From positions 434,001 to 498,000 of the forward strand of contig NC_013084.1 in assembly GCF_000142805.1 (NCBI RefSeq): DNA of 64,000 nt. Reading direction: 5' to 3'. The notes beneath the pieces are model-generated. The model did not search any database and was not told where the DNA came from. It was given only the letters and a program-made list of their open reading frames with translations. This stretch comes from Lachancea thermotolerans CBS 6340 (Eukaryota > Ascomycota > Saccharomycetes > Saccharomycetales > Saccharomycetaceae). Position 1 is the stretch's first letter, and each line of letters starts with the position of its first letter. Below are positions 21,401 to 30,502 of this stretch, one piece after another. Made by a program: the position numbers and the translations under genes.

Positions 21401-21876
21401 ACGTCGTTAACACTAACCATATTGAGAATTATCTCACTAGGTACAGCGGCATTGAACCCGGAGATCTTGACCCAGAAACAAGCAATAAAACTTTGGTTCC
21501 TCGCCAAATGGTATATCGTAAAATCTGGCTCTTGCTCCAAATGGGATGTGTTTTTGTTGGTCATGGGCTCTACAATGACTTCCGGAACATAAGTATTTAT
21601 GTTCCGCCGGAGCAAATTCGTGATACAGCGCTCTACTTTCTTCAAGGCAAAAGGTACCTTGCGCTCAGATTCTTGGCCCATGCTTTACTAGACGCAGATG
21701 TTCAAAGCGGGAACCACGATTCGATTGAAGATGCCTACACGGCTCTCGTCATTTACAAAAAGTACCTTCAACTCGAAAGCTCTAATTTGTTCGAAAACAC
21801 TCTAAATCAGCTTTACGAAGAAGGTAGGGCCTGCGGCTTCAAGGTTCCTGGTGACCGCTCAGTTGCGCCAATGTAG
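18490..21876 (+). CDS. PAN2: Catalytic subunit of the PAN2-PAN3 poly(A) nuclease
   Basis: The 1128 aa protein shows the Pan2 order. There is an N-terminal WD40-like propeller (about 1-330), a linker that binds Pan3, and a catalytically dead ubiquitin-hydrolase fold (about 480-850). The C-terminal DEDDh 3'-5' exonuclease has D920 and E922 in VAMDAEFV, a further Asp in GHGLYNDF, and His-Asp in NHDSIEDA. It trims mRNA poly(A) tails in the cytoplasm. S. cerevisiae Pan2 has about 1115 aa and is YGL094C, next to the NUP145/SPC105 block here. The gene is divergent from RTT10 across 272 bp. Confidence 0.97.
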   Translation: MNNWQLTFQSPVDLTEHLRKPYLLYDERDKNVTRTMFDEHANLVWAGDTYGRISSYDPSYSLYTRYAGHIGGLPVVDMLSHPGGVMSLSADSIHFASRQGVTRLNLTSADIAQLCEMKAMCFSSIAGNHVYCAGSNSGSGIIDIDLQKGALFNNIDYASKVKMMRSDNKTILIGKQTGTIDLLDQSSNQLIRSFAAHSATISDMDLRDNTLVTVGKSRRFNQMCSDPFVNVYDLRMMRQLTPVAFSHNQNIGSSGSAGADFVRLHPVLPTVMTVASTSGAFDFIDLADPTLRSQYCHPCHSISQFQLSPSGDYIAVLEHDNTISTWSRSGGMSGFTNSSAILEYPDYPDDGPPGNVSVNDESYPLSSVGMPYYSEKLLSSWPHVIFRSGGTLPRKMQDSGGLIQTPSSRLFQLSTHNSQTYSLVPYNTAKYGRRNVMRPYKSLRERKKKLLITDEDGTDKRELMRYKALNDYEVPPAYTKLQMVYGKYGVEDFDFKAFNKTQLSGLECDIENSYTNAILQLYRFVPEFYNFVVSCLREEPGPENSILAELGYLYDMMDKAKGVVCRSANFQKLLTSLPSAKDLGLLRDSLATELSDSLAGLDIDYHGNAMEAENKIAVPGTDVPQAFNKFLLSKLIAEEVQKKINTTHSIALEELVGIRLSTETRSISSCGSYERGTSIVPSLDVTSPATNNTKYSNKKLSNQTVLPYIESSMNRIRHKRALCEKCQKLENIEQEQTVRNLPPLLSLNICLSSSEWDIAKTVKNWLAKDFYATLSKDRPILKLHPTDLKTNSAIFKYDLNAYVARVTDDMSEPHLVTYAKVFDPKTKQDKWFMFNDYLVIEVDEDEALDITPWWKTPEILIYSDAEELRKPFVPVSSFRIDDSVLYRDYFANGIREGVKKEYQHLTASEAPQPGSLVAMDAEFVILADEEVEISCRGQRTLIKPKKTALARISVLRGDDGDDFGVPFIDDYVVNTNHIENYLTRYSGIEPGDLDPETSNKTLVPRQMVYRKIWLLLQMGCVFVGHGLYNDFRNISIYVPPEQIRDTALYFLQGKRYLALRFLAHALLDADVQSGNHDSIEDAYTALVIYKKYLQLESSNLFENTLNQLYEEGRACGFKVPGDRSVAPM

Positions 21877-22118
21877 CATCAAAGCAAGAAGAGGATGGGT
21901 AGAATGCTTTCGGTTAATTCCAAGTCCAACCGAGGCTCGGAGAGAATGCATTTTGGTGTTCTATATATCTTCGTAGATTTATGAAGCACTTGTAACAATA
22001 ACTCATTATTAATTTAACTGGAAATGATTTCCTGTGGGTCGTAGCGGATGAGTCGCATGAACGTCGCAGCCTCGGTCAGTGCTGTTTGGTGCTTCAATTA
22101 GTTTTTGTTTGACCGCAA

Positions 22119-24281
22119 TCATAGCCGCTGCTGTTGACCCAAAGCGCTTTCCATCCGCCGATGGACGGCCCTTGTCGTCGGCTGCAAAGAACTTACCGTC
22201 CGCAGGTGGTTCGTGTTGCTATTTGGTCCATTATTTCGAAGTGAATGGCGGTTATGCGTCCGCTGACCAGCCGGCATTGATGATGCACCTTCTGGTTCAT
22301 TATCGCCTAATAATTCAGATTCTTTGTTGAAGTCTTCGCTCTCTTGATTCCAGATTCTTGCAAGCACGCGATCAATATCCAATTTTTGATTCAGGTTTTC
22401 TCTACAAAACTCCTTGAATGTTTTCGCGTCTTTGGAGAATTCATTCTTGAAAACTTTTGAGAGTTCATCTCCTTGTGAAAATGGTGAGCGGTGTTTTTTA
22501 ACCTCAATTTTGCTTCGGGGAACGACTCTGTTGAGCGACGCATTGAGGGGGTTGCTAAACCTTCTAACATTCGTGTATTCTCTTGAGATTCTTTCGAATT
22601 CCCTTTTCACTTCAATATTAGAAGCCAGGAAAATAGTGTCAGCCCCAGAGTTATTTGCAGATAAGTCCATTATGGAGCTTTCACGCTGAAGCCAAAGCTT
22701 TTGCTGCGTGCGCGATACTGCTCCACTAGTTTCCGATTGAAGAAACTGTGAGAAGTTGTTAAAGTTCGAAAGCGGGTCTAAGCGGTTTGCGCTAGAAGAA
22801 TGACCTTCCAATCGAGAGCTGTTCCCATTATTGGTGGGTAAGGAAGCTTGAGGAGCACGTTGGTGGAGTATGCTGGTTGTACGGTTATCGGCAGTAACCT
22901 GTGCAGGTTTGTGCAGGTGGCTAGACAAGCTCGATATTGAGGTTGAGAAGTCGGGCTTCGAAACATTCTGAGGTTGACGCTCTGATATGCTACTTGAAGC
23001 GTATGATGCGGTGAAATCACTATTGATGTAATTGAAATTGTTGGATTGAACCTTGTTTTCGGAGTCTTGATCTTTACTATTAAACCTTTGTGAAGTCGGA
23101 TCTTCGGCAATGTTAGCAGGCCTGTCAAACCGCTTTTCAACACCAGTCGACTGTGATAAAATCATTACAGGACTGAACCGACCAGTGCTTTGGAGACTGT
23201 GGTTTTGGGTTGCATTTTCGGTGTTTGCGTCGTTGCCGTAGATTAGCTCATCGTTTCTCGTTGATGGGCCGTGTCGCTTAAGGCTATTGGCAATAATTTC
23301 TATGTTGCTGTTGGCATTTATGGTGTCTTCGTCTGGGTTGCCTTGGTCAATGTGGTCTTCGTTGTTTATGTGGTCACCAGCGTCTATGTGGTCTCCATTA
23401 CCTATGTGGTCTTCATTGTTTATATGGTCTTCATTGTTTATGTGGTCGCCAGCGTTTATGTGGTCCCCATTATCTATGTGATCTTCGTCCTGGTCCCTCA
23501 GGTTCGAGGGTACGCCGTAGTGCAGTTGATTGTTGCCTAAAGTCTTGTTACTGTCCTCCCTGAGAAGTTCTGTGTCAACAGTCCCCTGACCCAAAGAACT
23601 TGAGAGCTCTTTGACACTTCCTCTAAGTGTTTGGTCCTCTCGCGAGCTCCTTGACGCCGAACGCTGTAGCTCGTCGTACACGCGATTACTGCTAGTATTT
23701 TGTTTTTGCCTCGAGCGTGACCGCGGCTGCTGTCGCGCCCTAAGGCTCTGCCCACCATTCTGTCCTTCATGTTCTTCATCTGTAAAATACTCTACTTCTT
23801 CGTCGGTTGTTGAGTGGTCCTCGTACAGCTCGTCGTCTCCGCCTTGGAGGGCCAGCACCGATTTGACGCTATTTCCTCTATGCGGCCGGAGGCCAACATG
23901 ATGCTGTCCGCTATTGCTGCCGGACCCTCCGTTCGCATCGCTCGCACTTGAATGTCCTGGGTGTGACCGCACCTTCCCCAGAGCGGTCATACTCAGTCCG
24001 CTTATCGCTCTTTTTCGAGAGAGCGAGTCGCTGCTTTTGGACTTTTTCATAAAATCTGGTCTTTCTTTCGCATAGTCCTCAATCTCCAGAGCCCCGTCAT
24101 GGCTCAGAACTCTTCTTAGCTTATTCAACCCTTTAAAGCTAGCTGCACTCTTGCTTCGTGAATTTGTCGTGAATTGCCGCAGTTTTTTCCCACTGTTTGA
24201 AGCGGTATGCTTATTGTTCATAGCGCTTGCGAACTCTGAATCTAAACGCAAGCTCCTACCCCTGGATTGCGCAACCGACAT
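22119..24281 (-). CDS. TCO89: TORC1 subunit Tco89-like
   Basis: The 720 aa protein is mostly low complexity (Ser, Asn, Arg-rich). It has an N-terminal basic-serine block with FTTNSRSKSAASFKGLN, LRRVLSHDGALEI and KSSDSLSRKRAISGLSM. The C-terminal part is more conserved-looking, with ANRLDPLSNFNNFSQFLQSE and an FKEFCRENLNQKLDIDRVL helix. This pattern and its place beside CTI6 and PPQ1 match YPL180W (Tco89, about 799 aa), a fungal subunit of TOR complex 1 on the vacuole. Orientation is opposite to S. cerevisiae relative to PPQ1. A run of eight DHI-x3 repeats sits near residues 270-315. Confidence 0.85.
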   Translation of the reverse strand: MSVAQSRGRSLRLDSEFASAMNNKHTASNSGKKLRQFTTNSRSKSAASFKGLNKLRRVLSHDGALEIEDYAKERPDFMKKSKSSDSLSRKRAISGLSMTALGKVRSHPGHSSASDANGGSGSNSGQHHVGLRPHRGNSVKSVLALQGGDDELYEDHSTTDEEVEYFTDEEHEGQNGGQSLRARQQPRSRSRQKQNTSSNRVYDELQRSASRSSREDQTLRGSVKELSSSLGQGTVDTELLREDSNKTLGNNQLHYGVPSNLRDQDEDHIDNGDHINAGDHINNEDHINNEDHIGNGDHIDAGDHINNEDHIDQGNPDEDTINANSNIEIIANSLKRHGPSTRNDELIYGNDANTENATQNHSLQSTGRFSPVMILSQSTGVEKRFDRPANIAEDPTSQRFNSKDQDSENKVQSNNFNYINSDFTASYASSSISERQPQNVSKPDFSTSISSLSSHLHKPAQVTADNRTTSILHQRAPQASLPTNNGNSSRLEGHSSSANRLDPLSNFNNFSQFLQSETSGAVSRTQQKLWLQRESSIMDLSANNSGADTIFLASNIEVKREFERISREYTNVRRFSNPLNASLNRVVPRSKIEVKKHRSPFSQGDELSKVFKNEFSKDAKTFKEFCRENLNQKLDIDRVLARIWNQESEDFNKESELLGDNEPEGASSMPAGQRTHNRHSLRNNGPNSNTNHLRTVSSLQPTTRAVHRRMESALGQQQRL
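23344..23487. repeat. 18-bp coding minisatellite inside TCO89
   Basis: Eight tandem 18-bp units are marked by ATGTGG-type cores at 23350, 23368, 23386, 23404, 23422, 23440, 23458 and 23476 (plus strand; the fifth is ATATGG). On the coding strand each unit gives Asp-His-Ile plus three variable residues (DNG, NAG, NNE, GNG, DAG, DQG). The period preserves frame. Confidence 0.92.
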
Positions 24282-24593
24282 CCTCAGAACTTGTCCATTT
24301 GATAGCTTGTTGGATATTTCGATGTTTTAGTGATTATGATGGAGGTCGACATTGTTCACATGATTACCGAAAAGGACACATCGGCTTATGATAGCCATAT
24401 TAGTAAAAATTCCTTTTTGGGAACATTTCTCTATGAGGTAATTCTTGAGACTATTTCCGCTTATTGATAATTTCCTTTTATGGGTGGAGCCTGTATCACG
24501 TGACTGAGCACCATCTCGCATTAGTGTTTCAAGTTAAAGGAAAGCTCAAGGAATAGGTCGCGTGCATTGTTGGGTTGAGAAAGGGAAGCTTAA
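24282..24593. promoter_or_regulatory. Divergent promoter region, TCO89 / VPS45
   Basis: About 310 bp between two divergent genes. A full Cbf1-type site ATCACGTGAC lies near 24493-24502, about 95 bp before the VPS45 ATG. No TATA box stands out. Confidence 0.45.
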
Positions 24594-26333
24594 ATGAATC
24601 TATTCCAAGTTTCGGATTTCTATATCGACCGGATTGTGAACTCAAAGTCAAAGTCTGTCCTCAATGGCTCTCTCGACAAGCCTAGAATCAAAGCTCTGCT
24701 TTTGGATAAAGACACCACAGGAACAATTTCCATGTGTACAACGCAGTCAGAGCTTCTAGAGCACGAGGTCTACCTAATAGATACCCTTGAAAACCAGAAC
24801 CGTGATGTGATGCGTCACCTTAAATGCCTTGTGTACGCCAAGCCCACCGACGAGACTATCGAGCATTTGGTAAAGGAGCTGCAGGACCCTAAGTATGGCG
24901 AGTACCAGATCTTCTTCAACAACACTGTAGCCAAAACGCAACTCGAAAGGTTAGCTGAGAGCGATGACCTGGAAGTGGTTAGCAAGGTGGAGGAAGTGTT
25001 TCAAGATTACCAGGTTTTGAACCAGGATCTGTTCTCTTTGGACGTGAGAAGCTCAAAGCTCTTCTCCCACCAGATGATTTGGGAACCGTCTGGACTAGCA
25101 GACACCACCCACAGTTTGATCTCTCTTCTACTCTCTTTGAAAGTTAAGCCCCTGATACGGTACGAGGCCGGCAGCAGGCTGACTTCTAAACTGGCTAAAG
25201 AGGTCATGCAGGAGATTCACAAAAATGAGAGAGCTCTTTTCGACTTTCCGGTGATGGACTCGCCTCCTCAACTTCTGATACTCGACCGTCACCAAGATCC
25301 TCTCACCCCGCTGCTCCAACCATGGACCTACCAATCCATGATAAATGAATATATCGGAATAAAGCGGAACGTCGTTGACCTTTCAAAGGTTCCAGACATT
25401 GATGACTCTTTGGAGCAAGTAGTGTTGTCATCGAAACAAGACCCGTTCTTTCACGATACCATGTACCTCAACTTTGGAGAGCTGGGAGACAAAGTTAAAC
25501 AGTACGTTTCCAGTTACAAAGATAAAACAAAATCGAACGCCCAAATCAACACCATTGAGGACATCAAACAGTTCATCGGCAAATTTCCGGAGTTCAAAAA
25601 ACTCTCGGGTAATGTCTCCAAACACATGGCGATTGTCAGCGAGCTTGACCGTCAACTGCAGGTTCAGCACATATGGGACGTGAGCGAAGTTGAGCAAAAC
25701 ATATCGGCACATATGGGTGATTCGCAAGTCTATCAAGACTTGAAAGGCGTTCTTTCCGACGAAAGAGTTAGCGGGTTCCACAAGTTGAAACTTGCTTGTA
25801 TATATTCCTTGAGAAACGCAACGAGCCCTCACATGAACGAAATTTCGGCGACACTGGCAGCAAACGTCTCTCCCGAGGAGCTTAACTTCTTCCATCACTT
25901 TAACAGTGTTTTCCAAACTCGCACAAAAAGTGCAAATACCGGCAAAGAGAGAGAAGACTTGATAAGTGAACTAGCCAAGAAGTTCAATCAGAAGGGGCAA
26001 CATAAATCGGACAACGTGTTTATGCAGCACGTCCCAGATCTGTCGGCCATCCTCAGTGACTTGTCAAAAAACAAACTGCCTGAAGACAGGTTTCCGTTTC
26101 TCGAAAAGCCCGGCGCCCGGACTTTCTGCCAGGATGTAATTATTTTCCACGTTGGCGGCACAACTTTCGAGGAGGCGCGCATTGTACATGAATTTAACAG
26201 CGGCATGGCTGGCGATGGGGGAGGAAAGATACGAACCATTTTAGGAGGGACCACTATTTTAAACACTCGAGAGTTTTTGAACGACTGTCGCGAGGTTGGA
26301 CAGGGGAGCACAGAATTAACCGATCTTTTATAA
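24594..26333 (+). CDS. VPS45: Sec1/Munc18-family vesicle fusion protein
   Basis: The 579 aa protein is a Sec1/Munc18 protein throughout. It has an N-terminal domain, a central segment with SPPQLLILDRHQDPLTPLLQPWTYQSMINEY-type sequence, and a C-terminal IIFHVGGTTFEEARIVHEFN region. These are diagnostic of Vps45. The protein binds the syntaxin Tlg2 and the SNARE complex for Golgi-to-endosome transport. Length equals the S. cerevisiae protein (577 aa) within two residues. It corresponds to YGL095C, keeping the orientation of PAN2 (YGL094C), with TCO89 inserted between from the sister segment. Confidence 0.97.
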   Translation: MNLFQVSDFYIDRIVNSKSKSVLNGSLDKPRIKALLLDKDTTGTISMCTTQSELLEHEVYLIDTLENQNRDVMRHLKCLVYAKPTDETIEHLVKELQDPKYGEYQIFFNNTVAKTQLERLAESDDLEVVSKVEEVFQDYQVLNQDLFSLDVRSSKLFSHQMIWEPSGLADTTHSLISLLLSLKVKPLIRYEAGSRLTSKLAKEVMQEIHKNERALFDFPVMDSPPQLLILDRHQDPLTPLLQPWTYQSMINEYIGIKRNVVDLSKVPDIDDSLEQVVLSSKQDPFFHDTMYLNFGELGDKVKQYVSSYKDKTKSNAQINTIEDIKQFIGKFPEFKKLSGNVSKHMAIVSELDRQLQVQHIWDVSEVEQNISAHMGDSQVYQDLKGVLSDERVSGFHKLKLACIYSLRNATSPHMNEISATLAANVSPEELNFFHHFNSVFQTRTKSANTGKEREDLISELAKKFNQKGQHKSDNVFMQHVPDLSAILSDLSKNKLPEDRFPFLEKPGARTFCQDVIIFHVGGTTFEEARIVHEFNSGMAGDGGGKIRTILGGTTILNTREFLNDCREVGQGSTELTDLL

Positions 26334-26359
26334 GTTATATTACATACGTGGCATTAATA

Positions 26360-27550
26360 TTATTGGTCCAGCGCGTACTTCTTCTCCCATAAAAGTAGTT
26401 TTCGCGTCAGATCGTCCATCATTTTCAGGCTTTCATCATAATTACTGTAGATAGAGTCCACCTTTTTGATAAAGTCTTCGTTTTCCACGAACTCCGTGAG
26501 CTGCTGCTTCTCGATCTGGTCCTGAGAAAGTTCGACCTGGGTTCTAGAGATAAACTCCAGGATGGCACTGACGCGCCGCCTCATTTCGTTGATTGAGGTT
26601 CTTTGCGTTGGTATTCTAGGCTTAATGGGCTTGTTTATGCCAATATCGGAGCCGTTGCAGTTGTTGTCGTTGGAAGAGGGTCGCGAGTTGCTCCTGCTTT
26701 TGAGCTTGCGCTGGGGTCCGCGCTTGCCTCTGCGCCTTGTTTCGTCTTCGGAGGACGTGGGCGGTGTGCCAGAGGGCGTGTTGAGCTTGCTGCGTTTCTT
26801 AGGCGGCTCTGAGGCCTCAGTTTCGATCACGGCCTCCTCATCCGCCTCGTGCTTCCCGTGAATGCCATCCGGAAGAACTGGTACATCGGATTCGTCTCCG
26901 TGCTGCGAGGTGCGCCTGCTCTCCTTGAGGGCCTTTTCCAACATCAGCTGGTACTGCTTCTCCTCGCGGGCGGAAGAGGTGGCGCGGCGCCGGTCCAGCG
27001 ACCTGCGGTCCTCGTTGGAGTCACGCCTACCGCCTTGGATCGTCGTAGGCAGCCCGCTCGCCGAGTCTTTGCGCCGCTGGTGCCGCTTGCGTGGCTTGGG
27101 GGCCTCCGCCGGCAGCGACGTCTTCGAGCTTTCAGACTTCACGGCCTCCTCATCCTCCACCCCGCTCTCCACGGAGGGCACATCCTCACGCCGCAACCGG
27201 CGGTTCTGGCGCTTGTTCTGCTGCACCGGCTGGTACGCGGACCGATGCTCTCCGAGATCTGTGTCGTAGAGATGGTGCAAGTCGGGCCGGCACCTCTCGC
27301 ACCAGTACTTGTCCGGCGCGCTGTCCTCGCCCTCGGTGATTCCTACACAAAACCCATGCTGCCATACGCTGCACTCTTCGCACTGGATATACAGCCCCGA
27401 GTCATCGGGAGGGTCAACCTCCCCGCATACGCATCTGGTCTCGCCCTCCTCCTCCTCGTCCTCTTCGTCTGCCTTCGGCACGTCTTCGGCCTTGACTTCT
27501 TGTGGCGCTGCCACCTCGTCCTGCTTGGCTGGGTCCTGGACCTTGGTCAT
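26360..27550 (-). CDS. CTI6: PHD-finger subunit of the Rpd3L histone deacetylase complex
   Basis: The 396 aa protein has one PHD finger at about residues 39-90 (CVCGEVDPPDDSGLYIQCEEC, then WQHGFCVG and YWCERCRPD) with the C4HC3 ligands visible. An acidic N-terminus precedes it and a long basic-acidic linker follows. A helical C-terminus (RTSINEMRRRVSAILEFISRTQ) ends the protein. Yeast Cti6 reads H3K4me3 and links Rpd3L to Cyc8-Tup1. It is shorter than S. cerevisiae Cti6 (about 506 aa), mostly in the linker. Identity is supported by its place between VPS45 and PPQ1 (YPL181W). The 3' end lies only 26 bp from that of VPS45. Confidence 0.9.
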   Translation of the reverse strand: MTKVQDPAKQDEVAAPQEVKAEDVPKADEEDEEEEGETRCVCGEVDPPDDSGLYIQCEECSVWQHGFCVGITEGEDSAPDKYWCERCRPDLHHLYDTDLGEHRSAYQPVQQNKRQNRRLRREDVPSVESGVEDEEAVKSESSKTSLPAEAPKPRKRHQRRKDSASGLPTTIQGGRRDSNEDRRSLDRRRATSSAREEKQYQLMLEKALKESRRTSQHGDESDVPVLPDGIHGKHEADEEAVIETEASEPPKKRSKLNTPSGTPPTSSEDETRRRGKRGPQRKLKSRSNSRPSSNDNNCNGSDIGINKPIKPRIPTQRTSINEMRRRVSAILEFISRTQVELSQDQIEKQQLTEFVENEDFIKKVDSIYSNYDESLKMMDDLTRKLLLWEKKYALDQ

Positions 27551-28698
27551 ACGAGCGTCTGTACGGTCGTTGCGAAGCTGCGACGCGGGAGTGTACTTCT
27601 GCTAGGATACCTGTGCCAGAAGCTTTAAGGCTGGAGTGTTATGGTTACCCGGCCTACCAGAGATTCGCGACGCCGCGCCTGACACCCGCCGCATCCTCCC
27701 GCTCACTGCCCTGGCGCATCAGCACGCAATGCACTCTCTAGTGAGCTGAGGTGTCTTGCTCTTATGTGGGGACGGTTCGCCATGAGGTGTTCAGCGACTA
27801 GCGCGGCTAGCGTGGCGACGGGGTTTTATTCAAAGTTTGTTCGTCGTCCGTGATATCAACGGGCACGTGCATGTAGTCACGTGATTGTGTGTTTAATTCA
27901 GCTGATGTCACGTGTGTGAACTATGGCCACGTGCCTATGTTTCTCTCACGTGCTTTCGTGCGGCGCCCTCCCGCCCCTTAAAGGCTTAGGCATTGCACCC
28001 CGGTGTGCTGAGCCTAGATTCTCAAGGATCCGAAGATAGTGTGGGGAGTACTGTTATGGGGTCTCTTTTCAACACGTTCGGGCGGCGAATCGTTGGATCA
28101 ATATACGATGGCCGGAGATAGGCAAGCGACAGGAAAAAAGCATCATCGGCCAAGCGAGGGCAAGGAGCGCCACCTTGGAAGGCTTAACTGTGGGATCCAG
28201 CACTCGCGTAGCCGCTCCCGGAACGAGAATCCCAGGTCGCTGTTTGATGGCGCCCGGAAAGAGCGAAGAACCGTGGTGTATATTATTTCGTGAATAGTGA
28301 TGTATTGCGATGATGCTAGGAATAGGGCATTTGGGCACGCCTAGTGTCACAGCTCGCGTCTATAGGGGGGCACTGGCAATATTCCACTGTTCGGGCGGCG
28401 TTTGCTACTACGCGGGTGGTCTTCGCGGTCTTCGCGGTCTCCGCGGTCTTCGCTGCGCCCGGGGTTATCAAGTCGCTGTGTACGAATGTGTCCCACAAAG
28501 CCACTTTGTCCATGACAACTTTTTTTCCAACGTGGGAACTCCCTCCTTCTTGAACACTCTTCTGCATTCTCGCATCATCAATTCCCCTCAAGATCGCAGC
28601 CTCCGCTCGAGCTTTCTAGCCTGCGACCTAACCCACGAACTTCCCACCGCACCGACAATCACATCGATTACTCTGCGCTTCAGCCCTCACACCGAATT
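27551..28698. promoter_or_regulatory. Long divergent intergenic region, CTI6 / PPQ1
   Basis: 1.15 kb without a supported gene. It holds five CACGTG boxes (separate entry) and an imperfect 9-bp tandem repeat (GGTCTTCGC type) around 28420-28457. The frames 28310-28774 and 28316-28591 have no recognisable content. Confidence 0.45.
27864..27952. promoter_or_regulatory. Cluster of five CACGTG E-boxes
   Basis: CACGTG occurs at 27864-27869, 27878-27883, 27909-27914, 27928-27933 and 27947-27952. The second is GTCACGTGA, a full Cbf1 consensus. The core is also bound by Pho4 and other bHLH factors. The cluster is 314 bp upstream of the CTI6 ATG and about 750 bp upstream of PPQ1, so either gene could be the target. 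Confidence 0.7.
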
Positions 28699-30246
28699 AT
28701 GGGAAACAGCCCGTCTAAATCCAACTATGCCATACCGAGTACGAAGACAGCCAGCGCTACCACACAGGGTCTAACGACCACCGGCGATGACCTCAACAGC
28801 AACGAACCTAACGACCCCGATGATAGTAGGTCCCTACCTACTCAAGTTATAAAGATCCACAAAGTGGCTCCTGGCGAGCCCAAAAACAATGTTATCCCCT
28901 CTGCCGCGGCCAGCGGCCGCGGCGCGCGGCGCAAAAGCCCCGCCGCGTACGACCTAGAGATCGACATGTCGTTCGCGAAGGCTCTGAGTGCCACTACGAG
29001 CTCCCAGGGCTCCAGCTCCGGTTCGAGCTCGGGCTCAAGCTCAGGCTCGCACGACAGCAACATGACTCCGCCCTCTTACTCGACGGACTCCTCATTCCTC
29101 AACTACAGCTTCCCCGATGAGCCCCAGACGCCCGGGAGTGCCAACGGCGCGCCCGTGGCCGCCTCGCTGCCTCCAATCAAGGAGGAGATGGCGGTGACTG
29201 CGTCGCTCGTACGCAGAAACCGCCTCCAGCAACGCGGGCACCCGCACATCCCGCACGACCGCAACGCCGCGCCGCCCGTGATCCTCAAACGCTACGCGCA
29301 CGACCTGCAGTCCACGGAGCATCTCGACATCGACGATGTGATTGAGAAGTTACTCAAGATCGGCGAAACAAGGTACTACCAGGCCAAGGAGTTTCCCTTT
29401 AGTTCCTGGAAGGTGCAGCTGATCTGCGCCCGCGCCCGTGAGCTGTTTCTCGAACAGCCCTCGCTGCTGCGCCTTCAGGCTCCAATCAAGATTGTCGGTG
29501 ACGTGCACGGCCAGTTCACTGACCTGATGCGGATTCTAAAGCTCTCCGGCGTGCCTCCCAATACCAGCTATCTTTTCCTGGGTGACTACGTTGACCGGGG
29601 CAAGCAGTCCCTGGAGACTATGCTTCTGCTGCTATGCTACAAGATCAAGTTCCCCGACAGATTCTTCATGCTGCGCGGGAACCACGAATCCGCGAACGTG
29701 ACCAAGATGTACGGTTTTTACGATGAGTGCAAGCGCAGGCTATCGACCAAGTGCTGGAAAATGTTCGTGGACGTCTTCAACACCCTTCCGCTGGCCGCCG
29801 TCGTTCAGGACAAGATTTTCTGTGTGCACGGCGGTATTTCGCCCGACCTCAAGGACTTGGGCCAGATTGAGCGTATTGCGCGCCCCACTGACATCCCCGA
29901 AGAGGGATTGTTCACCGACCTGTTATGGAGTGATCCAGACCCCCAGGTTTCGGACTGGTCCGTCAATGACCGCGGCGTTTCCGTCACTTTCGGAAAGCGG
30001 AACGTTCTTGATTTCTGCTCCAGGTTCAACTTCGACCTGATCATCCGTGGCCACATGGTTGTTGAAGACGGCTACGAGTTTTTTGCCCGCAAGAAATTCG
30101 TCACTGTATTCTCTGCGCCGAACTACTGCGGCGAGTTTCAGAACTGGGGAGCTGTCATGAGCGTTACTACAGGTCTCATGTGCAGCTTTGAACTTCTAAA
30201 GCCTCATGGCGCCAAGGGCGGCGCCGCACACAAGCACAAGGGCTAA
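28699..30246 (+). CDS. PPQ1: PP1-like serine/threonine phosphatase with Ser-rich N-terminus
   Basis: The 515 aa protein has about 200 residues of Ser/Asn-rich N-terminus, including an SSSG-type repeat near residues 95-120. A complete PP1-type catalytic domain follows with GDVHGQ (267), GDYVDRG (295) and GNHE (327). Later motifs [12 protein letters not shown] and [15 protein letters not shown] are also present. Yeast Ppq1/Sal6 is a phosphatase affecting translation accuracy and pheromone response. Synteny with TCO89, CTI6 and CBC2 matches YPL179W, and length is close to the 549 aa of S. cerevisiae. PPZ or GLC7 are the alternatives, but GLC7 lacks the long N-terminus. Confidence 0.93.
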   Translation: MGNSPSKSNYAIPSTKTASATTQGLTTTGDDLNSNEPNDPDDSRSLPTQVIKIHKVAPGEPKNNVIPSAAASGRGARRKSPAAYDLEIDMSFAKALSATTSSQGSSSGSSSGSSSGSHDSNMTPPSYSTDSSFLNYSFPDEPQTPGSANGAPVAASLPPIKEEMAVTASLVRRNRLQQRGHPHIPHDRNAAPPVILKRYAHDLQSTEHLDIDDVIEKLLKIGETRYYQAKEFPFSSWKVQLICARARELFLEQPSLLRLQAPIKIVGDVHGQFTDLMRILKLSGVPPNTSYLFLGDYVDRGKQSLETMLLLLCYKIKFPDRFFMLRGNHESANVTKMYGFYDECKRRLSTKCWKMFVDVFNTLPLAAVVQDKIFCVHGGISPDLKDLGQIERIARPTDIPEEGLFTDLLWSDPDPQVSDWSVNDRGVSVTFGKRNVLDFCSRFNFDLIIRGHMVVEDGYEFFARKKFVTVFSAPNYCGEFQNWGAVMSVTTGLMCSFELLKPHGAKGGAAHKHKG

Positions 30247-30271
30247 TGGAATCATCCTCATTCAAACATTG

Positions 30272-30298
30272 TTTTTTTTTTTTTATCTCCCCCCCCCC
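30272..30298. repeat. T13 and C10 homopolymer pair downstream of PPQ1
   Basis: Just after the PPQ1 stop there is a run of 13 T (30272-30284), a short ATCT, then 10 C (30289-30298). The T-rich stretch may help 3'-end formation. Such runs are also prone to length errors in sequencing. Confidence 0.85.
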
Positions 30299-30502
30299 AC
30301 TACTCATTTTCATTGTTATACACTTATCTTCTCTATTTTTTAAGATTCATTTTGCTCTCACTGTTATTGCACTGTCTCCTATTAAACACCTACTGCCGCT
30401 ATCCAGTACCTATTCTCTGTGTCAGGACTGCTTTGTAGGGTTTCGGTTTTTTAGCTATAAATATGAAAGTTGGAAGACTATTCGAAAAAAAAGTTACGTA
30501 GA

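Noticed and set aside
24340-24505. Centromere: ATCACGTGAC near 24494 with CCGAAAA near 24365
   Set aside because: The CCGAA element is on the wrong strand relative to the CDEI-like site, the flanking CDEIII bases do not match, and the stretch between is not A/T-rich enough.
26849-27628. 259-codon frame antisense to CTI6
   Set aside because: Composition shadow of a G+C-rich gene; the sense strand has a complete PHD finger.
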